64,000 nt of DNA from an archaeon (GTDB lineage: Archaea; Thermoproteota; Nitrososphaeria; Nitrososphaerales; Gagatemarchaeaceae): positions 949,524 to 1,013,523 of the forward strand of contig JAKASL010000001.1 in the NCBI GenBank assembly GCA_021819035.1. The letters are read 5' to 3'. Of this stretch, positions 42,491-50,131 are shown one piece after another. The position numbers and the translations under genes are program-made. How positions within the stretch are numbered: position 1 is the stretch's first letter; each line of letters begins with the position of its first letter. Below the pieces are notes generated by a model. The model was not told where the DNA came from. It saw only the letters and a list, made by a program, of their open reading frames with translations, and searched no databases.

Positions 42491-43665
42491 CGGAAGAGCT
42501 CCTCCGCCAGCATCTCGATTGTGAACGCCCCCACTGCCCCCTCCGACTTCAGCTTCTCCACGGCGGGTCCGGGGAGCCCTTGGACGAGGTCCCCGGGGGA
42601 GTAGGGCCCGTACTTCTTTGAGTCGAGCTCCATCTGCGGGGCCGCCTTCAGGAAGACGAGGCTCTCCCCGACCTTCTTCTGCACCGGGGGCTTGCCTATG
42701 TCGATCCCCGCCCCGACGATTGTCGGGGAGCCGGCGAGACCCAGTCTCTTCGGGTCCGCCCCCAGGTCGTCGGCGGTCCACTTCGTCGCCTGAAGGACCT
42801 TCCCCTTGTAGTTGCTTGCGCGCACCTCCTTTGCCCAGGAGGCAGGCGCCTCCCTGGGACGGTACTCGGCGGCGACCGTCAGCAGGGCAGGGAGCTTCAT
42901 CTCGAGCTTCTGGGAGAGGTAGCCGATCCTCCTCTCCGACGACAGGGTCCAGGTCGCCGGGTCGACGTCGAAGTCCTCGACGTAGGTGGCGTGGGGGATT
43001 ACCTTGCCAAGGAGCTCCGAGGTCCCCTCGGCCACCTGGGGGCCGACGCTCCCCGTCTCCCCGTCTGTGGTCTTGACCCCTGAGAGCACTATGAACTTGG
43101 AGACCCTCTCCATCTCCGCCGCCAGCTCAGCCAACGCCGCATCCGGCGTAAGCTCCCCGGCGAGGAACCTGTGCACTATGCTGTCCCTGACGGACGGGAG
43201 CTCGCTGTAGACCCTGTTTGTGAGGAGGTTTGCGCCGTAGAGCGCGGCTGCCTTAGCCTTCACGGTGTCGGAGTAGCCCCCCCTCCTGATCTCGGCGGAG
43301 AGCTCGCCGATGGGGGCAGTGTGCATCTCCACCAGCTTCTTGACCCCGAGCGAGACGGCGTAGGAGGTCGCCAGGGTGTCAGAGCCAGCCATCTTGCGGT
43401 CGCTCAGGATGTACTCCTCGTCGACCCCCGAGACCTCGGCGTCGTAGAGGGGCTTCATCAACGGTATGAGCTTCATGTCCGGGCCCATGCTCAGGGCTAC
43501 CACCTTCCCCCCCGCCCTGCGCTTGACGAAGTCGGCGGCCTCGACTGCCTTCGCGTCGTGGGGGTTGAGGACCAGTTCCATGGCCTCCCTGTTCAAGACC
43601 CCCCCTATCTGGACCGCCTGGGTGGTCCTCGCGGGGACCCCTTTGAGGAGGACGATGATCAGCAT
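42487..43665 (-). CDS. etfB: Electron transfer flavoprotein beta subunit (EtfB/FixA), extended
   Basis: Etf beta subunit, 392 aa, which is about 130 longer than the usual ~260. LNPHDAKAVEAADFVKRRAG and VVALSMGPDMKLIPLMKPL are the familiar N-terminal blocks, followed by SDTLATSYAVSLG. About 70 extra residues (GELSAEIRRGG to ALAELAAEMER) sit before FIVLSGVKTTDGETGSVGPQ, which normally follows directly; the C-terminus is also longer. Bifurcating Etfs bind a second FAD in the beta subunit, so an altered electron path is possible but not shown. It heads the operon etfB-etfA-fixC; a TATA-like CCTAAAGA lies about 30 bases upstream. Confidence 0.85.
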   Translation of the reverse strand: MLIIVLLKGVPARTTQAVQIGGVLNREAMELVLNPHDAKAVEAADFVKRRAGGKVVALSMGPDMKLIPLMKPLYDAEVSGVDEEYILSDRKMAGSDTLATSYAVSLGVKKLVEMHTAPIGELSAEIRRGGYSDTVKAKAAALYGANLLTNRVYSELPSVRDSIVHRFLAGELTPDAALAELAAEMERVSKFIVLSGVKTTDGETGSVGPQVAEGTSELLGKVIPHATYVEDFDVDPATWTLSSERRIGYLSQKLEMKLPALLTVAAEYRPREAPASWAKEVRASNYKGKVLQATKWTADDLGADPKRLGLAGSPTIVGAGIDIGKPPVQKKVGESLVFLKAAPQMELDSKKYGPYSPGDLVQGLPGPAVEKLKSEGAVGAFTIEMLAEELFR

Positions 43666-43749
43666 TGCCGTTCGGGACGCGAAATGGCACGGTTCTTTAG
43701 GTTTCTCTCTTACAGGTGAGCCTGGGGCCAGGCGGGCGCCCGGGGCAGG

Positions 43750-44247
43750 TCAGAGCTCCGCCCGCATCTCCCAGGTCCTCTCGAAGCCGAGGGCGCCGTA
43801 GACTGACCTCCCCGCCTTGGACGCGTGGAGCTCGAGCTTCCGGTAACCTCTGGTCCTGCTCCATCGGACCGCCGCCTTGACTATGGCCGTGGCAACCCCT
43901 GACCTCCGGAACCTCGGCTCGGTGTACATGGAGAGGAGGTAGGGGGCGGACCCCTCCGCCATACCGGGGCGGGGCTGCTCCTCCCTGAGCCAGACGGCGC
44001 CGCTCCCCGCGACCTCCTCCCCGACGGTAGCGACGAAGCCTACGAACCTGCGGCTGCGCATCATCCGTCGGACCCACGCCTCGTAGGGGCGGTCAGCCTC
44101 TCGGACCGAGGAGGGGGTGTCGCGGCCTATGTCCAGCCACATCTTCCGCCTGTGGCTTACCAGGGTGCGGACGTCGGCGGCGGTCGCCTCCCTCACCGCG
44201 CAGGCGGGCCTCCTCCTCGGAGCCGAGACCGTCCGCCCCACTCCCAT
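43750..44247 (-). CDS. GNAT-family N-acetyltransferase
   Basis: Acetyltransferase of the GNAT fold, 165 aa. VREATAADVRTLVSHRRKMW is the N-terminal strand/helix, and the acetyl-CoA pyrophosphate loop is RFRRSGVATAIVKAAV (a variant of the RxxGxG/A motif) near residue 110. ASKAGRSVYGALGFERTWEM is the usual C-terminal block. Substrate not predictable. It may begin at a later in-frame codon, since the first ~20 residues are basic and unusual for the family. Confidence 0.8.
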   Translation of the reverse strand: MGVGRTVSAPRRRPACAVREATAADVRTLVSHRRKMWLDIGRDTPSSVREADRPYEAWVRRMMRSRRFVGFVATVGEEVAGSGAVWLREEQPRPGMAEGSAPYLLSMYTEPRFRRSGVATAIVKAAVRWSRTRGYRKLELHASKAGRSVYGALGFERTWEMRAEL

Positions 44248-44318
44248 GCAGTCCCCGCGTCACTGGTTGACATAAGGGTTAGTTACCTGCATATCATTGT
44301 GTATCGATGACGTGGTAG

Positions 44319-44523
44319 TTACTTTCCCATCATCCTGAGTATCTCGCTCTCGGGTATGCGGTACCTTCGGCCTATGGTCTTGACAGCACTGTCCTTCCCC
44401 GATATATCCAGCGCTTCAGCGTGTGAAGGAGATGTCCAACCTCTCCGCCAGCTTCTTGTTGCAGGGATAGAAGCGCTCCTCAGCCACATACCCAGACGAG
44501 ATGGTGATGATACTTGAAGACAT
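44319..44523 (-). pseudogene. Decayed MerR-like/IS607-type HTH gene
   Basis: Starts ATG 44523 with MSSSIITISSGYVAEERFY and AERLDISFT, then needs two frame changes to continue TLKRWIYRG and finally KDSAVKTIGRRYRIPESEIL, ending at TAA 44321-44319. Joined, it is a 68-residue MerR/excisionase-type winged HTH of the kind found at the N-terminus of IS607 serine recombinases or as stand-alone regulators. Length 205 is not a multiple of three. No recombinase domain or tnpB follows, so only this remnant is left in the 370-base gap before mdh. Confidence 0.6.
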
Positions 44524-44616
44524 ACAATTTACGGACTAGTTCGAAGGCTGACGCGGACGCCCAGAGGCCATGGGTGGACCGCCTGGGCCCCGCGCCGCAG
44601 CCAGGGCCGGACCGCT

Positions 44617-45534
44617 TTACTCGGTGAGCTTGAGGTTGGCGATCGCTTCGCGGAGGGTGTCAGCGCCCTTGTTGAACCAGTCGCGCTCCTTGTCGGTCAG
44701 CTTGAGCTCGTAGACCTTCTCCACGCCTCCCCTTCCGAGCTTCAGGGGGACGCCGATGCAGATGCCGCTGACCCCGTATTCCCCCTCCAGGTAGGCGGAC
44801 GCGGGGACGACCTCCTTGGTGTCGTCCACGATGGCCTTCGCCATGCGGGCGACCACCCTCCCGGGGGCGAAGACCGTGGCCCCCTTCTTCGCTATGACGT
44901 CGGCAGCCACCTTCCTTGTGTCCTCGATCGCCTGCTGGATCTCCTGCTCGTTCAGCAGCGCCGTCAGCGGGACCCCGCCCACGTAGGTGTGGCTCGCGAG
45001 CGGTATCATGTTCTCGCCGTGCTCCCCGACCACCAGCGAGGAGATCGACCCCCTGGAGACCCCGAGCTTCTTTGCCAGGACGTACTTGAAGCGCGAGTTG
45101 TCCAGCAGCCCTCCCTGACCTACCACCCTCCTCTTCGGGAAACCCGACGCCTTCAGGGCGACGTAGGTCAGGACGTCCATGGGGTTGCTCATCACCAGGA
45201 CGACGGAGTCAGGGGCGTGCTTCGCGACCTCTTTGGTCACGGGGGCTACGATGCCCGCGTTCTTGGCGAGCAGGTCCATCCTAGTCATCCCAGGCTTCCG
45301 CCCCATCCCCGCGGCTATCACCACCAGGCTCGCACCGTCCAGCACCGAATAGTCCGTCGACCCTGTCACGTCGACGTCGACCCCCAGGTCGGAGAGCTTG
45401 TGGCTGATGTCCAACGCTTCCCCTTCGGCGAGCCCGGGGACGATGTCCACCAGGGCGACGTCGTCCAGCCCCATCGACGCTATCTCCAACGCGGACTGGG
45501 CCCCTATCCTCCCCGCCCCTGCTACCCCTATCAT
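44617..45534 (-). CDS. mdh: Malate dehydrogenase
   Basis: NAD(P)-dependent malate/lactate dehydrogenase family, 305 aa. The Rossmann motif is GVAGAGRIGAQSALEIA, the substrate loop GMGRKPGMTRMDLL contains Arg positions typical of malate dehydrogenase, and the catalytic His lies in VVGEHGENMIPLASHTYVGG near 170. MSNPMDVLTYVA is the family DxxxN segment. It catalyses malate to oxaloacetate. The ATG at 45534 is 22-29 bases after TTTATACT (45563-45556), a leaderless arrangement. Confidence 0.92.
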   Translation of the reverse strand: MIGVAGAGRIGAQSALEIASMGLDDVALVDIVPGLAEGEALDISHKLSDLGVDVDVTGSTDYSVLDGASLVVIAAGMGRKPGMTRMDLLAKNAGIVAPVTKEVAKHAPDSVVLVMSNPMDVLTYVALKASGFPKRRVVGQGGLLDNSRFKYVLAKKLGVSRGSISSLVVGEHGENMIPLASHTYVGGVPLTALLNEQEIQQAIEDTRKVAADVIAKKGATVFAPGRVVARMAKAIVDDTKEVVPASAYLEGEYGVSGICIGVPLKLGRGGVEKVYELKLTDKERDWFNKGADTLREAIANLKLTE

Positions 45535-45600
45535 GGTTCGTGGCTCCTAGGCGGGAGTATAAACTGATTTCCCCGAACGGGCCCAAGACAGGCGGGACGC

Positions 45601-45888
45601 CTAGAGACGCAGGCCGAAGGACTGGGCGAAGTCATCGAAGGAGTGGTAGGCCGCCAGGAACTGCACCCCCTTCTCGGATATCATGTACTTCGATATCTTC
45701 TCCCCTGTGAGCTCCACGAGCAGCCCCGAGCCCACCAGCTCTGAGAGGAGCTTGGACATCCTGGTGTACGATAGGTTCCCCCTGCGGAGGAGGGCTGTCA
45801 CACCCACCCCTGTCCCCTCGACGTTCATGTCCCTGGCCGTGCTGAGCACGTCCGCTATTATCCTGACCTGCGTCCTATATTGGGCCAT
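45601..45888 (-). CDS. Winged-helix DNA-binding protein (archaeal wHTH)
   Basis: 95-aa winged-helix protein of the type abundant in Nitrososphaerota. IIADVLSTARDMNVEGTGVG, then VTALLRRGNLSYTRMSKLLS carries the recognition helix, and KYMISEKGVQFLAAYHSFDD ends the wing region. The start overlaps the 7-TM gene end by 14 bases, and both are on one transcript whose promoter is at 46551-46560. Pairing suggests that it acts with the membrane protein, for example as its cytoplasmic output. Confidence 0.72.
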   Translation of the reverse strand: MAQYRTQVRIIADVLSTARDMNVEGTGVGVTALLRRGNLSYTRMSKLLSELVGSGLLVELTGEKISKYMISEKGVQFLAAYHSFDDFAQSFGLRL

Positions 45889-46525
45889 CTACCTTCACTC
45901 CTCCCACCGCGAACCTGAGCACGGGGGTGAACAATATGGTGAGTCCCATCACCTGGGGTATAATCTGGAGTAGTGAAAGAATGGCGACGTACTGGTACAC
46001 AAGCGATAACCACTGGAAGAAGGTCCCCACCCCGAGCAGCGCGAGCCCCATGGCTATGAAGAGGGTGTCAGGCTTCCTCGTCCTGGTGTAGGAGTAGAAG
46101 GTCTCCACCACCCCGTACATGACGAAGTAGAAGGACAGTATCGATAGGATGTTCGCCAGGTCCGGTCCGCTGAGCGACATCACGGGGAGGATCAGGAGCG
46201 CCGCCCCCATCCGTTTCGACATGACGACGTCCACGGCGTGGGAGAAGGCGAGGAAGAAGTAGCCCGTGGTCTCCAGAAGGAGCCCTCCCACCACCACGTC
46301 GGTCGCAGTGATGGAGAGGCGCGGGATGAGCTGACCGAGCCCGACTATGCTCTCGACCAGGAACCCGAACCCCAGGAACGCGAAGGCCAGGCCGAGCCTC
46401 ATGAGGGACATGCTCTCTGTATGCTTCACCCCCTTGAGGGCGACGTAGGCTACCGAGAAGGACACGAACACCCCGATGAACTGGAGCATCGACCCGATGA
46501 GTGCCATGTCCGGTGCGGGGGACAT
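45875..46525 (-). CDS. Seven-TM membrane protein coupled to a wHTH regulator
   Basis: 216-aa membrane protein with about seven hydrophobic segments: IGSMLQFIGVFVSFSVAYVA, LGLAFAFLGFGFLVESIVGL, VVVGGLLLETTGYFFLAFSH and others to YVAILSLLQIIPQVMGLTIL. It is not recognised as a characterised transporter or receptor. A strong promoter CTTTTATAAT (46560-46551) lies 26-35 bases upstream, and the wHTH gene follows with a 14-base overlap. A membrane sensor/transcription regulator pair is plausible. Confidence 0.65.
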   Translation of the reverse strand: MSPAPDMALIGSMLQFIGVFVSFSVAYVALKGVKHTESMSLMRLGLAFAFLGFGFLVESIVGLGQLIPRLSITATDVVVGGLLLETTGYFFLAFSHAVDVVMSKRMGAALLILPVMSLSGPDLANILSILSFYFVMYGVVETFYSYTRTRKPDTLFIAMGLALLGVGTFFQWLSLVYQYVAILSLLQIIPQVMGLTILFTPVLRFAVGGVKVDGPI

Positions 46526-46550
46526 CTGAGAATCCTGACGGGCGCGTCCA

Positions 46551-46560
46551 ATTATAAAAG
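46551..46560 (-). promoter_or_regulatory. TATA element of the 7-TM/wHTH operon
   Basis: CTTTTATAAT on the minus strand is one of the best TATA matches in the window and precedes the ATG at 46525 by 26-35 bases. Confidence 0.6.
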
Positions 46561-46601
46561 CGTGTTGACCTCAGTCCATGCGTCGCCAGGCCTCCGCAGC
46601 C

Positions 46602-47699
46602 CTACTTGGTGACGATGGTGAGGACGTCCTGGTCCATCAGCCTGTGGGCGATGCCTACCCTCTGCCCCCCGAACTTCACGCTCTTCCCCCAGACCTGGGC
46701 GTACCTGAACTCGTCCTTCATCGCCCTATGGACCTTGTCGCACACGTCGGCGATGGTGGCCCCCCCGCGGAGCATCATAGGCTCCTCGAAGTCCGTCTCC
46801 CCCGTCCTCCGCCGCATGTAGATGCGGACGAAGTCGAGCCTCTTGTAGATCTCCTCCTTGAGCGCCTGGACGTTTATGTCAGACTCGGCCGAGACTGGGA
46901 CGAATCCGTATCCCAGCTTCCGCTCCAGCTCGCCGGTGAACCCCGCGTTGACCAAGTCGATCTTGTTCATCACCGTCAGCGAAGGGGCGTAGACCCTGTT
47001 CCCGGAGAGGACGTCGATCAGCTGCTCGTCGGTCACGTCCTCCCTTATCACCACCCTCGCCCCCGTGATGTCGTAGACCCGGAGTATGTCCTTCACCAGG
47101 GGCTCGCTCACCCTCGTCAGTTTCACCTGCGAGGTGACGCTTATCCCCCCGGAGTCGACCTTCTCTATCACGACGTTCGGGGGGCGCTCGTCGACCCTGA
47201 TGCCCGTGGTCCTGAGCTCCCGCTCGAGCAGCTCCCTCGCCTCCGGCTGGAAGACGTCCACGACGAAGAGTATCAGGTCGGCGCTCCGGGCCACCGCCAG
47301 GACCCGCTTCCCGAGCCCCTTGCCGGAAGAGGCCCCCTTGATTATCCCAGGGAGGTCGAGGATCTGCATCCTGGCCCCGTTGAACTCCATCACCCCCGGG
47401 ACCACGTCGAGGGTGGTGAACTGGTACGCTGCGACCTTGGACTTCGCGTTGGTCAGCCTGTTGAGGAGCGTGGACTTCCCTACGCTCGGGAGGCCGATGA
47501 GGACCACGGTGGCGTCCCCTGACTTCTTCACGTCGTAGCCCAGCCTCGCCCCGGACCTGCGGGTCCGCTGCTCCTCCTGCTCTGCCTTGAGCTTGGCTAT
47601 CTTCGCACGGAGCAGCCCTATGTGGTGCTCGGTCTTCTTGTTGACCTGTGTCTTGTGGATGTCGTCCTCAAGCTTCTTGATCTTCTCTGGCAGGCCCAT
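46602..47699 (-). CDS. DRG-family GTPase (Obg/DRG)
   Basis: Developmentally regulated GTP-binding protein homologue, 365 aa. G1 is VLIGLPSVGKSTLLNRLT, G3 is ILDLPGIIKGASSGKGLGKR, G4 VMNKIDLV, and the C-terminal TGS domain begins about RLDFVRIYMRRRTGETD. The N-terminal helical region KIKKLEDDIHKTQVNKKTEH is a DRG hallmark. DRGs bind ribosomes and affect translation under stress. The Met at 47699 is chosen because it matches the family N-terminus; the frame is open to 47798. Confidence 0.92.
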   Translation of the reverse strand: MGLPEKIKKLEDDIHKTQVNKKTEHHIGLLRAKIAKLKAEQEEQRTRRSGARLGYDVKKSGDATVVLIGLPSVGKSTLLNRLTNAKSKVAAYQFTTLDVVPGVMEFNGARMQILDLPGIIKGASSGKGLGKRVLAVARSADLILFVVDVFQPEARELLERELRTTGIRVDERPPNVVIEKVDSGGISVTSQVKLTRVSEPLVKDILRVYDITGARVVIREDVTDEQLIDVLSGNRVYAPSLTVMNKIDLVNAGFTGELERKLGYGFVPVSAESDINVQALKEEIYKRLDFVRIYMRRRTGETDFEEPMMLRGGATIADVCDKVHRAMKDEFRYAQVWGKSVKFGGQRVGIAHRLMDQDVLTIVTK

Positions 47700-47878
47700 G
47701 GGGGGGACCCCTTGGGTCGGTTGAGGGCTATTAACTTGTGGCGAGGGCGACTGGGCGCAACGCGAAATGAGCGGAGCGGGCGGCCGGCTCCCTGACAAAG
47801 GTCGCGCCGCCGAAGTCGGACCGGGGGCGTCCGCTCAGGACTGGCTTAAATCAGCCATCAGGGGCGGAGCGGGCAGGG

Positions 47879-48898
47879 ATGAGGGCTGTCGTGGTAAAGG
47901 AAGGCGGAGGGTCAGGGGTGGTCGAAGCCCCCGAGCCTGAACCGCCCGCTGGGGGGCTCCTCGTCAGGATGGGGGCCTGCGGGCTCTGCGGGACGGACAT
48001 AGAGAAGATCAGGGGCGAGTACACCGCTTCGCAGCCAGTGCTGGGCCACGAGGCAGTCGGGACGGTGTCAGAGGTCGGAGAAGGGGTGAAGGGCTTCGCC
48101 GCCGGGGACCGCGTCTTCCCCCACCACCACGTCCCTGACTACTCCTGCTACCTCTGCATGTCAGGGAACGAGACCATGTGCGACCGCTACAGGGGGAGCA
48201 ACCTCGCCCCAGGGGGGTTCTCCGAGCTCTTCGCCGTGCCGAAGTGGAACGTGGACAGGGGAGGGGTGCTCAAGCTCCCCGCGGGGATGAGCTTCGAGAC
48301 CGCCTCCCTCATCGAGCCGCTGGCCTGCTGCGTCAGGGCGGTCAGGAAGTGCCACGTCGAGCCAGGGGAGTCTGTACTGGTAGCAGGGGCAGGCCCGGTG
48401 GGGATGATGCACGCCCTGCTGCTGGCGCCGGTCAGCAGGGTGGTGGTCAGCGACGTCGCCGAGCGGAGGCTCCGCTACGCCGAGAAGGCAGGTGTGGCGG
48501 TGGTCCTGAACGCGGCCACGGAAGACGTCCCGGCCAAGGTCAGGGGGGAGACGGACGGGAGGGGGGCGGACGTCGCCATAGTTGCTTCGGGGAGCAGGGC
48601 AGCGATAATCCAGGGGCTGAGGTCGGTGAGGAAAGGTGGTAGGGTCTGCCTCTTCGGCGTCCCACCCCGGGGGACGGTCCTCGACTACGACATCAGCGAC
48701 ATCTACAACTCCGAGCAGGAGGTGCATACCAGCTACGGCGCGACGGAGACAGACACCAAGGCGGCCCTGCGGGTCCTCGAGTCGCGGGGGGCCGAGTTCG
48801 GCGCCCTGGTGACCCACAGGTTCGCCCTGGCCGAGTTCCAAAAGGCGTTGGACGCGGCGTCTGGGGGGACGGCCATGAAGGTCGTACTGACCGCCTAG
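47879..48898 (+). CDS. Zinc-dependent alcohol dehydrogenase (MDR)
   Basis: Medium-chain dehydrogenase/reductase of 339 aa. The catalytic zinc site is MGACGLCGTDIEKIRGEY then LGHEAVGTVSEVGEGVKGFA; a structural-zinc-like Cys cluster is present (PDYSCYLCMSGNETMC). The NAD(P) motif is SVLVAGAGPVGMMHALLL near 165. GADVAIVASGSRAAI and YGATETDTKAALRVLESRG follow. Closest overall to sorbitol/threonine/glucose dehydrogenase-type MDRs. It could oxidise a sugar to a lactone at the head of a pentose route; the genes lie far from the dehydratases, so this is inference. A TATA-like GCTTAAATC is near 47845. Confidence 0.87.
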   Translation: MRAVVVKEGGGSGVVEAPEPEPPAGGLLVRMGACGLCGTDIEKIRGEYTASQPVLGHEAVGTVSEVGEGVKGFAAGDRVFPHHHVPDYSCYLCMSGNETMCDRYRGSNLAPGGFSELFAVPKWNVDRGGVLKLPAGMSFETASLIEPLACCVRAVRKCHVEPGESVLVAGAGPVGMMHALLLAPVSRVVVSDVAERRLRYAEKAGVAVVLNAATEDVPAKVRGETDGRGADVAIVASGSRAAIIQGLRSVRKGGRVCLFGVPPRGTVLDYDISDIYNSEQEVHTSYGATETDTKAALRVLESRGAEFGALVTHRFALAEFQKALDAASGGTAMKVVLTA

Positions 48899-48939
48899 CC
48901 CCGGACCCTTTATTACCACAGTCAGGGGCAAGGGACTCC

Positions 48940-49731
48940 ATGAGCTGGGGGCTGAGGAACAGGGTGGAGAGGATAATGAAGGGAGGGAGGACTGTGATGC
49001 TCGCCGTAGACCACGGGTACTTCCAGGGCCCCACCACCGGCCTCGAGAACCCGAGGAAGACGATCACACCGCTCCTCCCCTACGCCGACTCCCTGATGCT
49101 CACCCGGGGGGTTCTCAGGACGTCTGTCGACGCCGGCCAGGACGTCCCCGTGGTACTCAGGGTATCCGGGGGGACGAGCATACTCAAGGAGCTCTCCGAC
49201 GAGGTCGTGACCACGTCCATCGAGGAGGCTGTGAGGCTCAACGCGTCGGCCGTGGCTGTGTCTGTGTTCGTCGGCTCGGAGCACGAGAAGGAGACCCTTG
49301 CCAACCTGGCCGAGCTGGTAAACGAGGGGGAGAGGTATGGGATCCCCGTCCTGGCGGTGACCGCGGTGGGGAGGGAGATGGCCAGAGACGCCAGGTACCT
49401 GGGCCTCGCCTGCCGCATCGCGGCGGAGCTGGGGGCCAGCATCGTGAAGACGTACTACTGCGCAGACTTCCGTAAGGTGGTCGACGGGTGCCCCGTCCCC
49501 GTCGTCATAGCGGGGGGGAAGAAGCTCCCCGAGAGGGACGCGCTGCAGCTCTCCTACGACGCCGTGGCTGAGGGAGCCTCAGGGGTGGACATGGGCCGGA
49601 ACATATTCCAGTCCGCCGACCCTGTCTCCATGATCAAGGCGGTGAGGGGGGTGGTCCGCGAAGGTAAGGGCGTGGACGAAGCCTACGCGCTCTTCAGCGG
49701 GGGGCGCACCCCGGAACAGCTGGCCCGGTAG
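48940..49731 (+). CDS. Class I aldolase, LsrF/DeoC-like (FbaB family)
   Basis: Schiff-base aldolase or thiolase-type TIM barrel, 263 aa. MLAVDHGYFQGPTTGLENP is the family N-terminal motif. The putative Schiff-base lysine is in GASIVKTYYCADF near residue 170. VIAGGKKLPERDALQLSYDA and GASGVDMGRNIFQSADP form the phosphate-binding end. LsrF is a 3-hydroxy-5-phosphonooxypentane-2,4-dione thiolase; archaeal relatives include FbaB-type fructose-bisphosphate aldolase and the ADTH synthase of aromatic biosynthesis. The sequence does not choose between them. The ATG at 48940 is about 30 bases after TTTATTACC. Confidence 0.8.
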   Translation: MSWGLRNRVERIMKGGRTVMLAVDHGYFQGPTTGLENPRKTITPLLPYADSLMLTRGVLRTSVDAGQDVPVVLRVSGGTSILKELSDEVVTTSIEEAVRLNASAVAVSVFVGSEHEKETLANLAELVNEGERYGIPVLAVTAVGREMARDARYLGLACRIAAELGASIVKTYYCADFRKVVDGCPVPVVIAGGKKLPERDALQLSYDAVAEGASGVDMGRNIFQSADPVSMIKAVRGVVREGKGVDEAYALFSGGRTPEQLAR

Positions 49732-49737
49732 CCGCGT

Positions 49738-49866
49738 TCACTTCGGGAGCCCCGAGACGTCTTCGCAGTCCAAGAGGGCTCCGCAGCTGTCGCACCTGTA
49801 CTTGCACGCCTGTATCCCGACCATCTCCCCCCCGCACGCGTAGCACCTCTCGACGGCCAACGGCAC
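49738..49866 (-). CDS. Zinc-ribbon microprotein, 42 aa
   Basis: Starts at GTG 49866 (VPLAVERCYACGGEM), with cysteine pairs CYACGG and CKYRCDSCG, ending LLDCEDVSGLPK at TGA 49740-49738. The Cys arrangement (CxxC ... CxxxCxxC) fits a small zinc ribbon. It shares one TATA-like element (TTTTAA, 49886-49891) with the divergent zinc-ribbon gene 49915-50130, with the start about 20 bases from it. Function unknown; a translation- or transcription-related zinc microprotein is possible. Confidence 0.6.
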   Translation of the reverse strand: MPLAVERCYACGGEMVGIQACKYRCDSCGALLDCEDVSGLPK

Positions 49867-49883
49867 GATTTTCTCCCTCGAAT

Positions 49884-49893
49884 GGTTTTAAGC
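49884..49893. promoter_or_regulatory. Shared bidirectional TATA element
   Basis: GGTTTTAAGC reads as a TATA element on both strands. The leftward GTG (49866) and rightward ATG (49915) are each about 25-29 bases away, so one element could serve both zinc-ribbon genes. Confidence 0.45.
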
Positions 49894-49914
49894 GCACCGT
49901 AGGTGCGGCGCCCC

Positions 49915-50130
49915 ATGCGCCCTCAGAGGGACCCCGACGAGAGGGAGCCGGTCCTGGCGAGGAGGAGCCCCTTCGCCCCCGAGACGAAGCTCTGTCCCAG
50001 GTGCCTCTCCCCCCTGGCCACGATGAACAAGGACCTGTGGGGCTTCGTCCCCTCAGAGTATTACTGCAAGAAGTGCGGATACTCCGGGTCGGTCTTCCTG
50101 GAGAAGGGGCCGGACGAGGAGACAGGCTGA
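49915..50130 (+). CDS. Zinc-ribbon protein, 71 aa
   Basis: Starts at ATG 49915 (MRPQRDPDEREPV). The pairs CPRCLSPL and YYCKKCGYSGSV make a classic four-Cys zinc ribbon. The next gene (CPBP protease) starts 2 bases after the stop, so they are coupled. A GTG at 49903 is an alternative start, but the TATA position favours 49915. Exact function unknown; such ribbons often bind nucleic acids or protein partners. Confidence 0.65.
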   Translation: MRPQRDPDEREPVLARRSPFAPETKLCPRCLSPLATMNKDLWGFVPSEYYCKKCGYSGSVFLEKGPDEETG

Positions 50131-50131
50131 G

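Noticed and set aside
44280..44560. Possible tRNA in the gap before mdh
   Set aside because: No paired acceptor arm or T-loop; the interval is explained by an HTH remnant.
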